Origin: Limnephilus marmoratus | Taxonomy: Eukaryota; Arthropoda; Insecta; Trichoptera; Limnephilidae | Direction of reading: 5' to 3' | DNA length: 64,000 nucleotides | NCBI GenBank assembly: GCA_917880885.1 | Contig: OU862920.1 | Location: forward strand, 372,001-436,000 | Shown here: positions 1 through 10,800 of the stretch, piece by piece | Position numbering within the stretch: the stretch's first letter is position 1 | How the letters are laid out: the number at the start of each line of letters is the position of its first letter | Translations under genes and position numbers: made by a program | The notes under the pieces: model-generated | Seen by the model: the letters and a program-made list of their open reading frames with translations, nothing else | The model's database searches: none | What the model was told of the DNA's origin: nothing

Positions 1-329
1 AAATAATTAAGATATATTATATTTTATAATAAAATATAGTTAAACAAAAATTAATCAGATACAGCTTTAGAATGTATCAATATTATGCTATTTGACTCTT
101 GCGGTTGTTATATCTCAAAACTGGTTACACCTACCTCAGCGACGCATGCCCCACATGGAAGGTCCAAGCAGCGAGTGAGATGTCTGAAAAGCACAGCGAC
201 GGATTCGTACAAATTAGAACGAGAGAGCAATAATTCAAACACGCTACGACTATCTTTCCGGGGTTAAAAGACTCATTAGAAATCCATAATTTATCAACCC
301 TAGAAGATAAAAGAAATATATCCGACCAG
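1..329. other. Unassigned AT-rich flank
   Basis: No gene, RNA or repeat boundary could be recognised here. The short open frame around 85-267 has no family resemblance and is read as chance. Confidence 0.4.
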
Positions 330-388
330 ATTCAGGGAATTTATCTTGCTCAGGGCCTCCTGTGTGGAACTAATAAACAAAAAAATAA
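330..388 (+). repeat. 3' tail of LINE-Y/family-A repeat
   Basis: The stretch CAGGGCCTCCTGTGTGGA followed by an A-rich tail matches the 3' terminus of the BS/Jockey-like LINE at 51-55.8 kb (called LINE-Y here) and of the short family-A repeats. The upstream arm of the terminal hairpin is degenerate, so this is an old, 5'-truncated copy. Confidence 0.45.
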
Positions 389-965
389 ATAACACATTTT
401 TCAAAACAAAATTACGTTTGTTTCCATTAATTGGCAACACTGTAAAGTAAACACTTGTTAGATAATGTTTTGATTTGATTGCGACACTGTGTAACCTCCT
501 GATAATCTTCCCAACTTGTACGAGTTAATTCTCAACTGAAATATTTGCTCTCGATTTCAGAACAAACTGAGAGTGCTCCCATAGTTCATCTATTTGACTT
601 AACTTGACTTTTTATTAGTTTCTTAGGCTAACTAACCAGCCCGGCTCGGCTGATGGTGAACTCGTCTTGCGAGTTTGCCAATCATATTATTATGAAGGAG
701 GTCTTATTACTCCGCGTCTAAGTTATAGCATGAAGTTGAAACATTTTATTGGTTATCGGTAATTTTGCTTCGGTATTTGCATTGCACTATCAACAGTCAA
801 GCGTTGTTACTCGTACTTCAATATTTAATAAGGCGTTTAAACTGCGTACTGTGTGGCCAAATGTTTATTTTTTACCCAGATATATGCATTTTTTCAAGTA
901 ACCTTTTGTAAGTGTTAAGAATACATGGAAAAAAATTGTAAACCATTTGATGGATTTATCATAAT
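389..965. other. Unassigned intergenic sequence
   Basis: Nothing supportable: no long frame, no tandem repeat and no terminal repeat was seen. Confidence 0.4.
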
Positions 966-993
966 TTTTTTTTTACATGAGATTCACACAGGG
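966..993 (-). repeat. Minimal family-A/LINE-Y 3' tail
   Basis: On the minus strand this reads CCTGTGTGAATCTCATGTAA followed by a poly-A run, the last ~28 bases of the LINE-Y/family-A 3' end. It abuts the tRNA-bearing TIR element that starts at 995. Confidence 0.4.
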
Positions 994-994
994 G

Positions 995-1229
995 ACAATA
1001 TTAGCGAAACTCAATCGAAAATGTGGAGAAAGAAAAATCAGAAAAAGATATTGGCACCTCTGGGACTTGAAACTAGGACCCTTTGCTTACATGGCAAGTG
1101 CTCTACCACTAAGCCAAGGTGTCGATATCAAATTCGGTCACATTTAACTGTATCATAGTTCGACTAAGAGGTGCCAACATTATCTTCATTTTCGTCTCCA
1201 CATTTTCGATATAATTTCGCTAATATTGT
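995..1229 (-). mobile_element. TIR element carrying a tRNA-like unit, copy 1
   Basis: The ends are imperfect inverted repeats of about 33 bp: ACAATATTAGCGAAACTC at 995 and the reverse complement of a close relative ending at 1229. Between them lies a tRNA-like sequence (1053-1123, minus). No transposase is encoded. A TIR-bounded unit with a Pol III-type tRNA inside suggests either a MITE that captured a tRNA or a tRNA-derived SINE that became boxed by inverted repeats. No target-site duplication is obvious. A second, inverted copy lies at about 1738-1932. Confidence 0.55.
1053..1123 (-). pseudogene. tRNA-Thr(UGU)-like sequence
   Basis: On the minus strand a cloverleaf-like order is visible: D-arm GCTTAGTGGTAGAGC, an anticodon loop CATGTAA that places TGT at 34-36, and a T-arm with TTCAAGT. 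The loop lacks the usual T33, and acceptor and T-stem pairs contain mismatches. It resembles tRNA-Thr but sits inside a repeated TIR element, so it is most likely a tRNA-derived module and not a functional tRNA gene. Confidence 0.5.
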
Positions 1230-1737
1230 GTTCATTTAATTAAATATTACAATTTCATATTTTACTCATAAAGTTAAAAATTTAAAATAAATATTCATCC
1301 CAGACTTGCAAAAAATTCAATAGATGTGGCATATTAAAAATAAAATGGATAAAAATTTAGCAGACAATATCTAGACAGCATTTAGTTCGGGTTGAATCTT
1401 GCAATCATATTTAAAGATAGCAGCTAATAATTTTATCTTAAAGTTTAAAAAAAAAATTAAAAACTTTCTACTACAACACATAAATACTTGTCACACTTAA
1501 TCACAAACACGTAAACACCTCAGCACAGGTTATCCTAGTGAGGTGTTCACGAAACATACAAAATTACCCATCCACAGTTTCACCTTCTCAAACCTACCTT
1601 ACACCCAACATAATTAAATTTCAAAATATATTATGTAAAAATGTTTTCAAAATATATTATGTAAAAATTATAAGAAATAGGTAAATACTGTAATATATAG
1701 AAATAAATAAATAAAAAAAATAAATAATAGGTGCGTT
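1230..1737. other. Unassigned AT-rich spacer
   Basis: AT-rich sequence between the two tRNA-bearing elements. A short direct repeat (TATTATGTAAAAAT twice near 1629-1670) is visible; nothing else is supportable. Confidence 0.4.
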
Positions 1738-1932
1738 AAGAAAATTAAGATAATGTTGGTAGTTCTTGGTCGAAGTATGATACAGTTAAAAGTGACCGAA
1801 TTTGATATCGACACTCAGTTGGTAGAGCACTTGCCGTGTAAGCAAAGGGTCCTGGGTTCGAGCCCCAGAGGTGTCAATATCTTTTTCTGATTTTTCTGAC
1901 CCCACATTTTCGATTGAGTTTCGCTAATATTG
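1738..1932 (+). mobile_element. TIR element carrying a tRNA-like unit, copy 2 (inverted)
   Basis: This copy reads in the opposite orientation to 995-1229. It shares the flank around the tRNA-like unit (GTGACCGAATTTGATATCGA), the unit itself, and the right terminal repeat ending GTTTCGCTAATATTG. The left terminal repeat is lost or diverged. The unit lies at 1810-1875. Confidence 0.5.
1810..1875 (+). pseudogene. tRNA-Thr-like sequence with intact T-arm
   Basis: The acceptor 3' strand AGGTGTC and the T-arm (CTGGG, loop TTCGAGC, CCCAG) are perfect, with a good B box. The D-arm is about 5 nt shorter than in copy 1, and the anticodon loop CGTGTAA again lacks T33. It is probably a tRNA-derived module; transcription by Pol III is possible but unproven. 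Confidence 0.5.
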
Positions 1933-1950
1933 ACAGTTTAATATTTAATT

Positions 1951-2186
1951 TTAAGAGTTGCCTGCATTTACCCTTCTTTCGATATCTCTATTAGCTCTCC
2001 CATCTCTCGTAAACATACTTCCCAAGTACACAAACTCATCCACCTGCTCCAAATACTCGTCATCACAACTGTGTTGCACATTGTTTTCATACTCTCTTTC
2101 AAATACCATGACTTTAGACTTACTTACATTCATCATTAACTCATTATTCATACATACTTTGTTACATAAAAGTTTCTGTAACAAGG
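1951..2186 (-). pseudogene. RTE-like reverse transcriptase fragment
   Basis: The minus-strand frame encodes NVSKSKVMVFERE and then VDEFVYLGSMFTRDG and DIERRVNAGN. That order is typical of the segment just after the catalytic YADD box in RTE-type and related insect LINE reverse transcriptases. Only about 78 codons remain, with neither the catalytic core nor the endonuclease. The fragment stops at the LTR-like sequence that begins at 2187. It is a dead remnant. Confidence 0.6.
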
Positions 2187-2614
2187 TGTGTGCACCCTCT
2201 TACACACACTTTATTTATAGTTTCGGTGTGTGGCACTTTTAGTGCTTGCCCATTGACATTTGGGCATTGGTAATATTGCGAGCCCTGCAATATTTTTGAA
2301 TGCAACAGTTGCTGATCCTGGACAAATTCAAATCAGGAGATTTGAAAAGAGAGCTCCTCATTCTTTGAGGAGCCACAGGTGACCTCGGCCACCGTCCCTG
2401 TGGCGGCTCGACGTAATCAAAGAGTCACAGTTCGCCATTATTTTAGCAACATGTGAAGATTGATAAATCCGCGCCCATCAGCGGCATCCATCATTGAGGA
2501 CCATCAGGACAATCATTAAAATCCTGGATCAACAGCGGGGTACCGTGGGAGCCCATTATTTCTGCTGGATTAAAACCACATCCAGCATCTGCGGACGCAG
2601 ACATGACAAGACCT

Positions 2615-3219
2615 TGTAACGATTATAATGGATTACCTATTAAATTGGTATTAATGTATTAAATGGCTAGCTACAGTCTGAAAGTAGAAACATGATAAAT
2701 GACAAGTCAATGAAATAAAAGAGGGAATAAAATTAAATTATAATCTGATTTATTGAATTGTTATTATCGTGACATTTGCGAATTGTATTTTAATGACTCT
2801 TATAATATTAATGATCTCACGGGGTGTTTGTAAATCTCGAAGAGAATTACAACAATCAAACTAGTTTGCGAATGTGAATTTAAGTTATGTGGAAGTAATA
2901 CGAAGAATTGGACGCCAGAGTGTTTAAACAACAACACCCAAGTATTAAATAGTAAATCCAAATGGTAACCTTGAATATCTGACTAAAATAAATAATACAT
3001 TAGGATTAAGATTAACGTTACGAATTCGATGCGCCATGGTGATGTTGGTTTCATCCGTCGCAGGTATCCACCGCCTCTCCTTGGGCTTGCTCGATCCAAA
3101 CTGCAGGTAGGTATAGTTTCTTCCCGGAACGTCTATGCCACGAGTGATGTTGTCAACGCTCTCCGATATTTTGTGATGTATTCGGGGTTGGAAGGTACCG
3201 ACGTAATTTAACTGTTACA
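2615..3219 (-). repeat. LTR (3' LTR on the element's own strand)
   Basis: 605-bp direct repeat, TG...CA on both strands, identical to 7824-8428 except for at least one substitution. The 60-codon frame seen in both LTRs is a by-product of this duplication and is not a gene. Confidence 0.85.
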
Positions 3220-3220
3220 A

Positions 3221-3240
3221 TACCCCCTTTCCCAAAAAAA
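3221..3240 (-). promoter_or_regulatory. Polypurine tract
   Basis: On the minus strand this reads TTTTTTTGGGAAAGGGGGTA immediately before the LTR start TGTAACAG. That is the expected place and composition of the plus-strand priming site, and it fixes the orientation of the element. Confidence 0.7.
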
Positions 3241-3480
3241 TGAGGTCCACCTGGCACCTCCACAAGAGAACTTCTTGTCCTGTGAGAATTGTCCGCAAGC
3301 GTGATGGAAGCATATATCTTGAAACTTGCGAGTAGATGGGATCCTGGTAGACAGAAGTAGATCCAGTCCATATGTTGTAAATAATCGAAGAAACGGTGAC
3401 CACCGTACTGCACTAATGTTGACATGACGTCATAATAAAAGGATGAACCAGAAGAAGTTCCATTATTCAATGTAGCATCT

Positions 3481-3825
3481 CTCCGATAATGATGAATTCA
3501 AATTACTGATGACCCAAAGTGGCCCAAGGTAGAGATGGAAGCTCTGGTATAACATCTTGAAGTACAGCGTTGATGATCTTGAAGAATCTCTATGATAATG
3601 AATTTTTCAAATAACTGTTGACCCTAAGTGGCCCACGGTAGAGATAGAAGCTCTGGTACCACATCTTGAAGTCCAGCATTGATGATTTTGAAAAATCTCT
3701 CTGATAATGAATTCTTCAAATAACTGATGACCCTAAGTGGCCCACGGTAGAGATAGAAGCTCTGGTACAACATCTTGAAGTCCAGCGTTGATGATTTTGA
3801 AAGAATCTTCCTATAATGATGTCTT
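3481..3825. repeat. Three-copy tandem repeat, period 109 bp
   Basis: Three imperfect copies of a 109-bp unit lie inside the LTR element. The phrase GACCCTAAGTGGCCCA(C/A)GG recurs at about 3511, 3620 and 3729. There is no open frame through the array. It is internal structure of the non-autonomous element. Confidence 0.75.
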
Positions 3826-6800
3826 CAAGCGGGATAATGATGCGACGTGGCTTGAAGTCAGATGAATGCCTTTGACCCACATTTTGAAACCAGCGACAAT
3901 GAACATGAAGGATGCTTTCTTCTTAGTCTTGCTAATAAAATTATCTTGAGATTATCTTGAAGTTCCCTACACTAAACTGCCTAAATAAGGTTACCAGCAA
4001 CAAAGTAAGATATAAAAGGAAAGAAAATTCAAGATGAAATATCTAAAAAAAATGATTATGTAAATGTATGCTCAAAGCTGAAATTGAAATTTTTCCACAT
4101 AACATATTAAAGAAACCTGAATTAAAGATTTAATAATTGTAAAAATTTATGTCTTATACAAAATAAACAATGAATTGATATGCAATTGCAAAATTAGAAT
4201 GCACGGGATTTACCGAAGTTTGAAATAATATTACCCAGCGATGTAAATATTTTATAAATAAAAGTGTTTTAAATTGAGATTAAATATGATAAAAATTTTT
4301 ATTGTTCAATTAATCTAATACCCGATAGATATCAAAATACAAAAAAAATCAAAACATATGAAAATAAATTTTTACTGAGATATTTTTAATTTATTTCTTT
4401 TCTTAAATTCCCAAAATAAAATGACAGCCTGTATTAAATTGAGGTGAGTATAAAATTTGAAAATGAAATACTTAATTTGTTTGAAAGTATTATTAAAACC
4501 CCATGTAGCAAATATAACTTCGAGATCGTCAATAAACAATACCTAGGATGGTAAAATAGTAATTAATGATAAATGTAATCAAATGTAGATGGCTCTAGAA
4601 TAGGCCCAATTATATTCGTAATAAAATATTTATATATTTAAAAATAATGTTACTGCTATACAGCAACAGATGTCATAGCTCTATTCCAATAATTCAATTA
4701 AGATAAATTTTTTTATTCTTTTTAAAATTATATTCTTATATCAATTTTTTAAAATTATAAATATGTATACTTTAAATCAAATTTATTCTAATAAAAATTC
4801 GGACAACCTGAACAGTTGTTATATCATAAAGCCTTGTTTAACCAAATATATTAATTGTATTTCAAAGGCATCATCGGTATAATGAAGGTTTCAACTTCCC
4901 GATTGAATTAACTCAATTTCATTATACTGGAATATATTAATTCATCCTAAAATTTCCACGACAGAAATCCTTAGGAGGAACTATGAGACGACACAATATA
5001 TAACACAAAACTACAACACATACAAACTTATTAGTTATCTTAAAAGATTTAACCTATTTATATGCAATCTGAATATGGTAATTGCACATAAAGGACAGTT
5101 CTCATTACTATCTATTTCTATAAATGTTCTTAGAACAAAACTTGCTACCTGAATTATAGACACTCAAGGCTTTACTGAAATCCTCTCGAAAGAGATAAAT
5201 GCTATGAGCTTCTTACAACTCAACAAATTAATCTTTATATGAAGATAATTAACTTCATTTTCTGAAATCAAATGATACAGACATATCCTCATCGTAAGTT
5301 CAAAGCTTACGCCAAAGATTCCTCCGTATCTTGCGAAAGAAAGTAATCAGGCAAACCGAAGTCACCTTCTACGTTTGATTAAAACCGTGTTTGCGCTACA
5401 GTGATAGGAAAATATTTTATATCCTATTTATAGAACGCAAGACAAGGAAGATTGACATACTCAGAGGATCTCAACGGGAGAACATGTTATGCGTATAACT
5501 GCCGTTTTAAACGCTAGCAGAATAGATACAGTGAGATAAATCCACTGAATTGAAGCGAAGCTCCTAATGTTTTGTTTAAACAAAACTTGCTTGTTTCTTC
5601 ACCCAAGGACCACCAAGCCGTAGACCAGACAAACAATGGAAGACAAAACAACACAAAACAAAATTCATCTGCTTTTGTTGGCGCAACCAAAACCAGAAGA
5701 ATTTTCCCCAAAATTCGTAATATACTACATTATTAGCAACACGTTAGATTATGACCTATGGCAGAATGATACGGGATATTTAAGGTTTTCCGCTCTGAAA
5801 GTGAAGACGCAAACCCCAATAGCAGTCGTTGTATGTGTTATGTCAAACAATAATATGTAGATGGCGTTATTGAGAGATGAGTAATTCATAAAATGTATCA
5901 ACTTGTATTTTTTTTTAAACTAATGAGATCTACTAAATGACCCCAAAATAATGTGTGCTGTTAAGTTAATTAAAGTTATATGAAAAAAAAAACTCTATTA
6001 ATTGAAGTTTAAAGATGTTCTTACAATAAACCTTTATTTTATCAACAATCCAATAATCGCCCAAAAAAATTAGCTTGCAAACCTCTGAAAACCCTTGAAA
6101 GGAAGATAAGCAAGTATTTCAAGGAACAGTTAATAGAACGTAAATAACTTGTAGAACCCAAGTCGAACAACGAAAATTTTTAAATTAATTATGTAGATGG
6201 CGGTAGTGAAAATAAATTGATTATATAATGATACCAATAAATTGAATATCTATCTAAACTGAAAAGAATTAATAATTCCGCCCAGAACTATAAAGAATCC
6301 TAATACCTGTGTAATTTTTACGTATGTAAACATGTGATAAAACTCTACATTTTATATCAATTTAAATAGTTGTAATTTCATAACAATCATGTTAGTCATT
6401 CCGCAAGTTACTTCGCATAATCTCTAATAACCCTATAAAAGGAAGAAATGCCAAACAATTTAAGGAAACAGCCAACTGATCGCAAAATAACATACAATCT
6501 TCTATTCTAATTTATAGAATTATCCATTATTGGAAACAAAACCCAAAAGATTAATTAGATAATAGCCGATGAACAAATAATATAGTGATAAGCAACATTT
6601 TGCATCCCACCTACAAAATGACGATTTCAAAATAACAGTTATTCATCAAACCCGAAACTATTAGGAATTTATTTTATTTTAAAAGAAAACTACTCCCGCC
6701 GACTAAAGAGAAATTAAAACTCGATAAAATCTATTAAATAATGATTTGAATACACTTCCCTGTTCTGTACTCAAATCGGAATTCAATGAAATTTATCAAA

Positions 6801-7805
6801 ACCCCAAAATAAATTTGTATAAAATATTCATCCGCAAGAATATAGTGATATATTGCAAGGAAATTTAATTTCTTTTGAAAGCCCTACATGAGGAAAGAAT
6901 AAAAAAAAAATCATCGATCAAATCAATATAACCCGGATAATAAATTATAAAAATTAATTTACGTGAAACTAGCTTTAGTCGCTTTGCATAACAGGACAGC
7001 CCGAAATCTGTAGACGAAAGTTTGTGATGACGTCTCATCTCCACCTCCGGATGTCCAGCAAAATTTGGTCCGCGTCTGAAATGCACGTTTGGTTACATTC
7101 ATTATTATGAAAAATAAAATTTGTATAAAGGGAACAAAAATGAAATCAAAATTCCCAAAGTAAGATTGTAAAAGATCACAATGTAACAGAACATATCAAT
7201 TGCAGGTAGGATAACTATTTGTATTAAGTTTATAATATGTGAAGAAATTCATGTGTGAAATGATGTCAATAATAATTATTGCATCAGGTAGGTAGGTAAT
7301 TAATGAAATCTACACAGTATTACAAAATATAAGCATGAAAAATATCACAAAATAATTGCAATGAGATTAAACAGCCACTCATAACACAGTGTAAATAAAT
7401 TAGCTTGTAATAAAATATACTTACAAGTTTCAATTATTAACGGATGACCAGCACGAGTTTTGTACAATGTTATATTATTAAATCTGCCGAAATATTATTA
7501 ATTCCATCTGCAGAAATTAAATCCATCCCATCTGCTATAAAACAATGTGTACCTACCTAAATAATTAGTAGGAGAAATAAATATGATTAGTACAACACAT
7601 ACGAATAACACAAAATAAAATGAGTTGTGGATGAACAAGCCCAAGTAAATATAAAATATGCAATTAACAAAAATAAAATTAATACATACCCACGACGGTA
7701 AAAGCAACACACCATCGAATTGTAATTTCACCTAACCTAAAATGATCGCGGAGAATTTAAATCATATCCACTTAAAACTTGCAAAACTTAGTTTGACTGG
7801 AACTA
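3826..7805 (-). other. Non-coding interior of the LTR element
   Basis: About 4 kb of AT-rich sequence in which I find no conserved coding motif on either strand. Short frames at 5514-5860, 6865-7086 and 7498-7731 show no family resemblance. This matches a LARD-type interior. Confidence 0.6.
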
Positions 7806-7822
7806 CCACGTTGGGCTCGCCA
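7806..7822 (-). promoter_or_regulatory. Primer binding site
   Basis: On the minus strand TGGCGAGCCCAACGTGG starts one base after the LTR end. A TGG-initial, GC-rich sequence at this spot is the usual tRNA primer-binding site of Ty3/Gypsy-like elements. The tRNA identity was not determined. Confidence 0.65.
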
Positions 7823-7823
7823 C

Positions 7824-8428
7824 TGTAACGATTATAATGGATTACCTATTAAATTGGTATTAATGTATTAAATGGCTAGCTACAGTCTGAAAGTAGAAAC
7901 ATGATAAATGACAAGTCAATGAAATAAAAGAGGGAATAAAATTAAATTATAATCTGATTTATTGAATTGTTATTATCGTGACATTTGCGAATTGTATTTT
8001 AATGACTCTTATAATATTAATGATCTCACGGGGTGTTTGTAAATCTCGAAGAGAATTACAACAATCAAACTAGTTTGCGAATGTGAATTTAAGTTATGTG
8101 GAAGTAATACGAAGAATTGGACGCCAGAGTGTTTAAACAACAACACCCAAGTATTAAATAGTAAATCCAAATGGTAACCTTGAATATCTGACTAAAATAA
8201 ATAATACATTAGGATTAAGATTAACGTTACGAATTCGATGCGCCATGGTGATGATGGTTTCATCCGTCGCAGGTATCCACCGCCTCTCCTTGGGCTTGCT
8301 CGATCCAAACTGCAGGTAGGTATAGTTTCTTCCCGGAACGTCTATGCCACGAGTGATGTTGTCAACGCTCTCCGATATTTTGTGATGTATTCGGGGTTGG
8401 AAGGTACCGACGTAATTTAACTGTTACA
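7824..8428 (-). repeat. LTR (5' LTR on the element's own strand)
   Basis: Partner of 2615-3219, same length, followed by the target duplication ACCT at 8429-8432. It would carry the promoter for minus-strand transcription. Confidence 0.85.
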
Positions 8429-8857
8429 ACCTTCCGACTACACCTGGAGCCAGAGGTGCTCGCATAGATGCGGCCGAAGATCGCCCACCTTGGCCGTCAT
8501 CAACATAGTCGGCTGGCTGGCAACCGCCCTTGGACGAGACGTCGCGTCGCTGGGAAACCGCGGGACTGGAGGCCTGATTCGTCGCTCCAGCCTGCCGTTC
8601 AGCACATGTCAGCAGCGGAGGGAGCTGACCGCACATCTCCGAAGGCAGCAAGCAGCATCATGGATCGCCTACATATGGCATCACCCATTCATCAACTTTA
8701 AACGGTACTAACGCTCCATAACATTGCCCATTCAGATTTACATAGTCTAGCCATGATTTTTATTTGTAAATTGTTAATAAATTAATTTAACTGCCTCAAA
8801 GCAATAATCTCTTTTATTAAATAACCTATCCTCATTCCTCATACAAAGTATTACACA

Positions 8858-9082
8858 GCCGCCTGCTTAAGGTCCACGCCTGAGATACAAATTCTCCAGA
8901 AATATTCTCACTTGTCTCTTGCTCTCCATCTTACATTGGAAGCTTATATATTCATAACAACTTCGTTCATCCTAGACACGAGAGACTGTAGATCATCTTC
9001 TTATTTTACCAGAGTATATATGTAGTCACCAGAGCTGTAGTAATGTCTGGAGGAACGCATTGTTTAGAGTGGAGATTTGTTG
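8858..9082. other. Unassigned
   Basis: No recognisable feature between the LTR-like sequence and the interrupted SINE. Confidence 0.35.
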
Positions 9083-9998
9083 TATCGGTAGAAGAGTCCC
9101 ATTTGCTCTCAACCGTCTGGAGCCAGTGAGACTATGGCATCACCAATAGGCCACTTGCACCACATTTAAAAAAAAATCCGGTTTAGGCAAATATTCTAAG
9201 ACATTCTGTATTTTTCATTTTTTTTAATCGTATGTTTGAAACCGTGGCGATTTTTTGAAAATTTCAATCCGAAAAATCAGACCACTTTTTATAAACCGGA
9301 AAGACGGGATATAATTCTATGGGTACGAAAAAACAATAATTACATAGCCGAAAATCATTTAAAAAAAAGAACGTTTTCCCCACGATTGGCACAGGAGAAT
9401 AACGAGGCGTACCAAAAATATTACATCTCACAAATATTTTTTTCCTCGATCCATCTTATTGTTCATAAATCATTATAATGTACAACGTCTATATTACTAA
9501 ATCCAATGTAATATACTTGTACTTGTAAATTATAATAATAATAAGAATATTATAAAATTTGATTTGTTAAAATTAGCACCACAACCATTATATCTCTAAA
9601 ACACGTACGGACAACATTAAATGTACGGGGTTCTCTTCATTACATCTGTCAAAAAGTCAAACCAAATGATAAGTTCGTAGAGAACAAACAATAAATCTAG
9701 TGAACGAATTTAAAAATTCGCCTGAAATCACAGTTATGCCATATAGAAGAAACAAATCAGTGTGGAATTTTACAAAATTAATAGGAACAATTTCGGAGAT
9801 GGGACATTTTCATGGGGTGACGTCACGAGCCCAAATAATGGATTTATTTATTTAAAAATAAAAAAACTGTACATTTAAAAAAAAAATTACTAACATTTTT
9901 TAATCTTAGTAAAAAGATCTATCCACATGATTTTTTCCAAGTCGTTATGAAATCCATGCAAGTGGCCTATTGGGGTATGTTGTGCGGCTAAAGGAAGT
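9083..9998 (-). repeat. SINE-B copy split by a DNA transposon
   Basis: 9083-9146 (GTCTGGAGCCAGTGAGACTA, then GGCATCACCAA) and 9970-9998 (TTGGGGTATGTTGTG) are the two halves of the SINE-B motif GGCATCCCCAATTGGGG, also seen at 11536, 48555 and 57340. The 823-bp element at 9147-9969 sits exactly in the middle of the CCAATTGG palindrome. The tRNA head of this copy is missing. Confidence 0.6.
9147..9969 (+). mobile_element. TIR DNA transposon, non-autonomous, copy 1
   Basis: The ends are TAGGCCACTTGCA and TGCAAGTGGCCTA, a perfect 13-bp inverted repeat. A second copy at 15253-16070 has the same ends and homologous interior in the opposite orientation, for example the CCGGTTTATAAAAA and TGACGTC segments. 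There is no transposase frame. If the target duplication is TA, the TIR is GGCCACTTGCA; the site inside SINE-B does not settle this. Confidence 0.75.
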
Positions 9999-10490
9999 AT
10001 TCGATTTTCAAAATTATTGGAACGGATTTATAAAGAATTTAGACAATGCCGTAAATTTGAGAGGGGTACGATAATATATAACATACGAGTAACGAGTAAC
10101 ATACATAATACAGTTGTTCTGGCGAAATAATTAAATTTGTAATCACTTATAATCCGTGTTAATTATGAAACTCTATTATTAAATCCCCTCATTATCGATA
10201 TTCGGGCTTCGGCGTACTTTACAGATACTGCATTTGATCATATTACATTTTAACCCCTCGGGGTCCAGATAAAATACTATAATGTCATCAAATATTCCTG
10301 CTTGATATTCAATTTCAAATAGATTTTCTGTTTTTGTTCGTATCCCAAAAAGAAATACTGTTTGTCGAAAGCATAGAATAGACATTTTTCGAAATTTTAT
10401 TTTACAAATGGACTTAGGACCTGTGAAAGATTACGGGATATTATAATTCCAAATTTGAGACAAAATAAATTTATTTTAAAATATTATTTA
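9999..10490. other. Mostly unassigned; one 68-codon frame on minus (10179-10385)
   Basis: The minus-strand frame 10179-10385 contains FEIEYQAGIFDDIIVFYLD. This faintly recalls the 'FDD(I/V)V' segment near the N terminus of a large uncharacterised insect protein family. The match is from memory and weak. No adjacent exons could be identified, so a gene is not claimed. Confidence 0.15.
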
Positions 10491-10492
10491 GG

Positions 10493-10800
10493 TGAAACTT
10501 CTTTAGCCCCGTTGTAATTTGAAATTAGGATGAAACGGAAATGACGCATTACAGTACCTACAAAGCGTTAAACTGCGCTCATTGGCCGCTTTAATTAGGA
10601 TGTCACTTTTCATTAGTCACTATTGGTTGATATATGAAACGGAAATGACGCATTACAGCACCTACAAAGCGTTAAACTGCGCTCATTGGCCGCTTTGATT
10701 ATGATGTCACTTTTCATTAGTCACCATTAGTTGAGATATGAAACGGAAATGACGCATTACATTACCGACGAAGCATCACTTTACAAGGCTCTTATTGGTT
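10493..10800. repeat. Tandem repeat, period 104 bp
   Basis: The phrase AAACGGAAATGACGCATTAC recurs at about 10534, 10638 and 10741, giving two full copies and one partial. The leading GTGAAACTTCTTTAGCCCCG resembles one end of the MITE family at 22981, 29399, 41000 and 43935, so this may be a tandemly expanded derivative. Confidence 0.65.

Larger units (their letters stand above)
2615..8428 (-). mobile_element. Non-autonomous LTR retrotransposon (LARD-like), 5.8 kb
   Basis: Two 605-bp LTRs (2615-3219 and 7824-8428) bracket 4.6 kb of internal sequence and are flanked by the 4-bp duplication ACCT (2611-2614, 8429-8432). The LTRs begin TGTAAC and end GTTACA, and I saw one mismatch between them (near 3042 versus 8251), so the insertion is young. 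The element runs on the minus strand: a primer-binding-site-like sequence follows the right LTR and a polypurine tract precedes the left LTR on that strand. No gag, protease, RT or integrase frame is present; the longest frames are under 110 codons. It must have been mobilised in trans, probably by a Gypsy-type partner. Confidence 0.85.
2187..8857. mobile_element. LTR-like sequence split by a younger insertion
   Basis: With the 2615-8428 element and one TSD copy set aside, 2187-2614 and 8433-8857 form one ~853-bp sequence that starts TGTGTGCACC and ends ATTACACA. It has a GC-richer middle and late AATAAA-like signals (near 8775-8815), as an LTR would. No flanking TSD was found, so it could be a solo LTR or another repeat. 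The short frames inside (for example 8424-8701, both strands) are considered chance. Confidence 0.35.

Noticed and set aside
1053..1875. Two genuine tRNA-Thr genes
   Set aside because: The anticodon loop lacks T33, the stems have mismatches or a shortened D-arm, and both units lie in copies of a mobile element.
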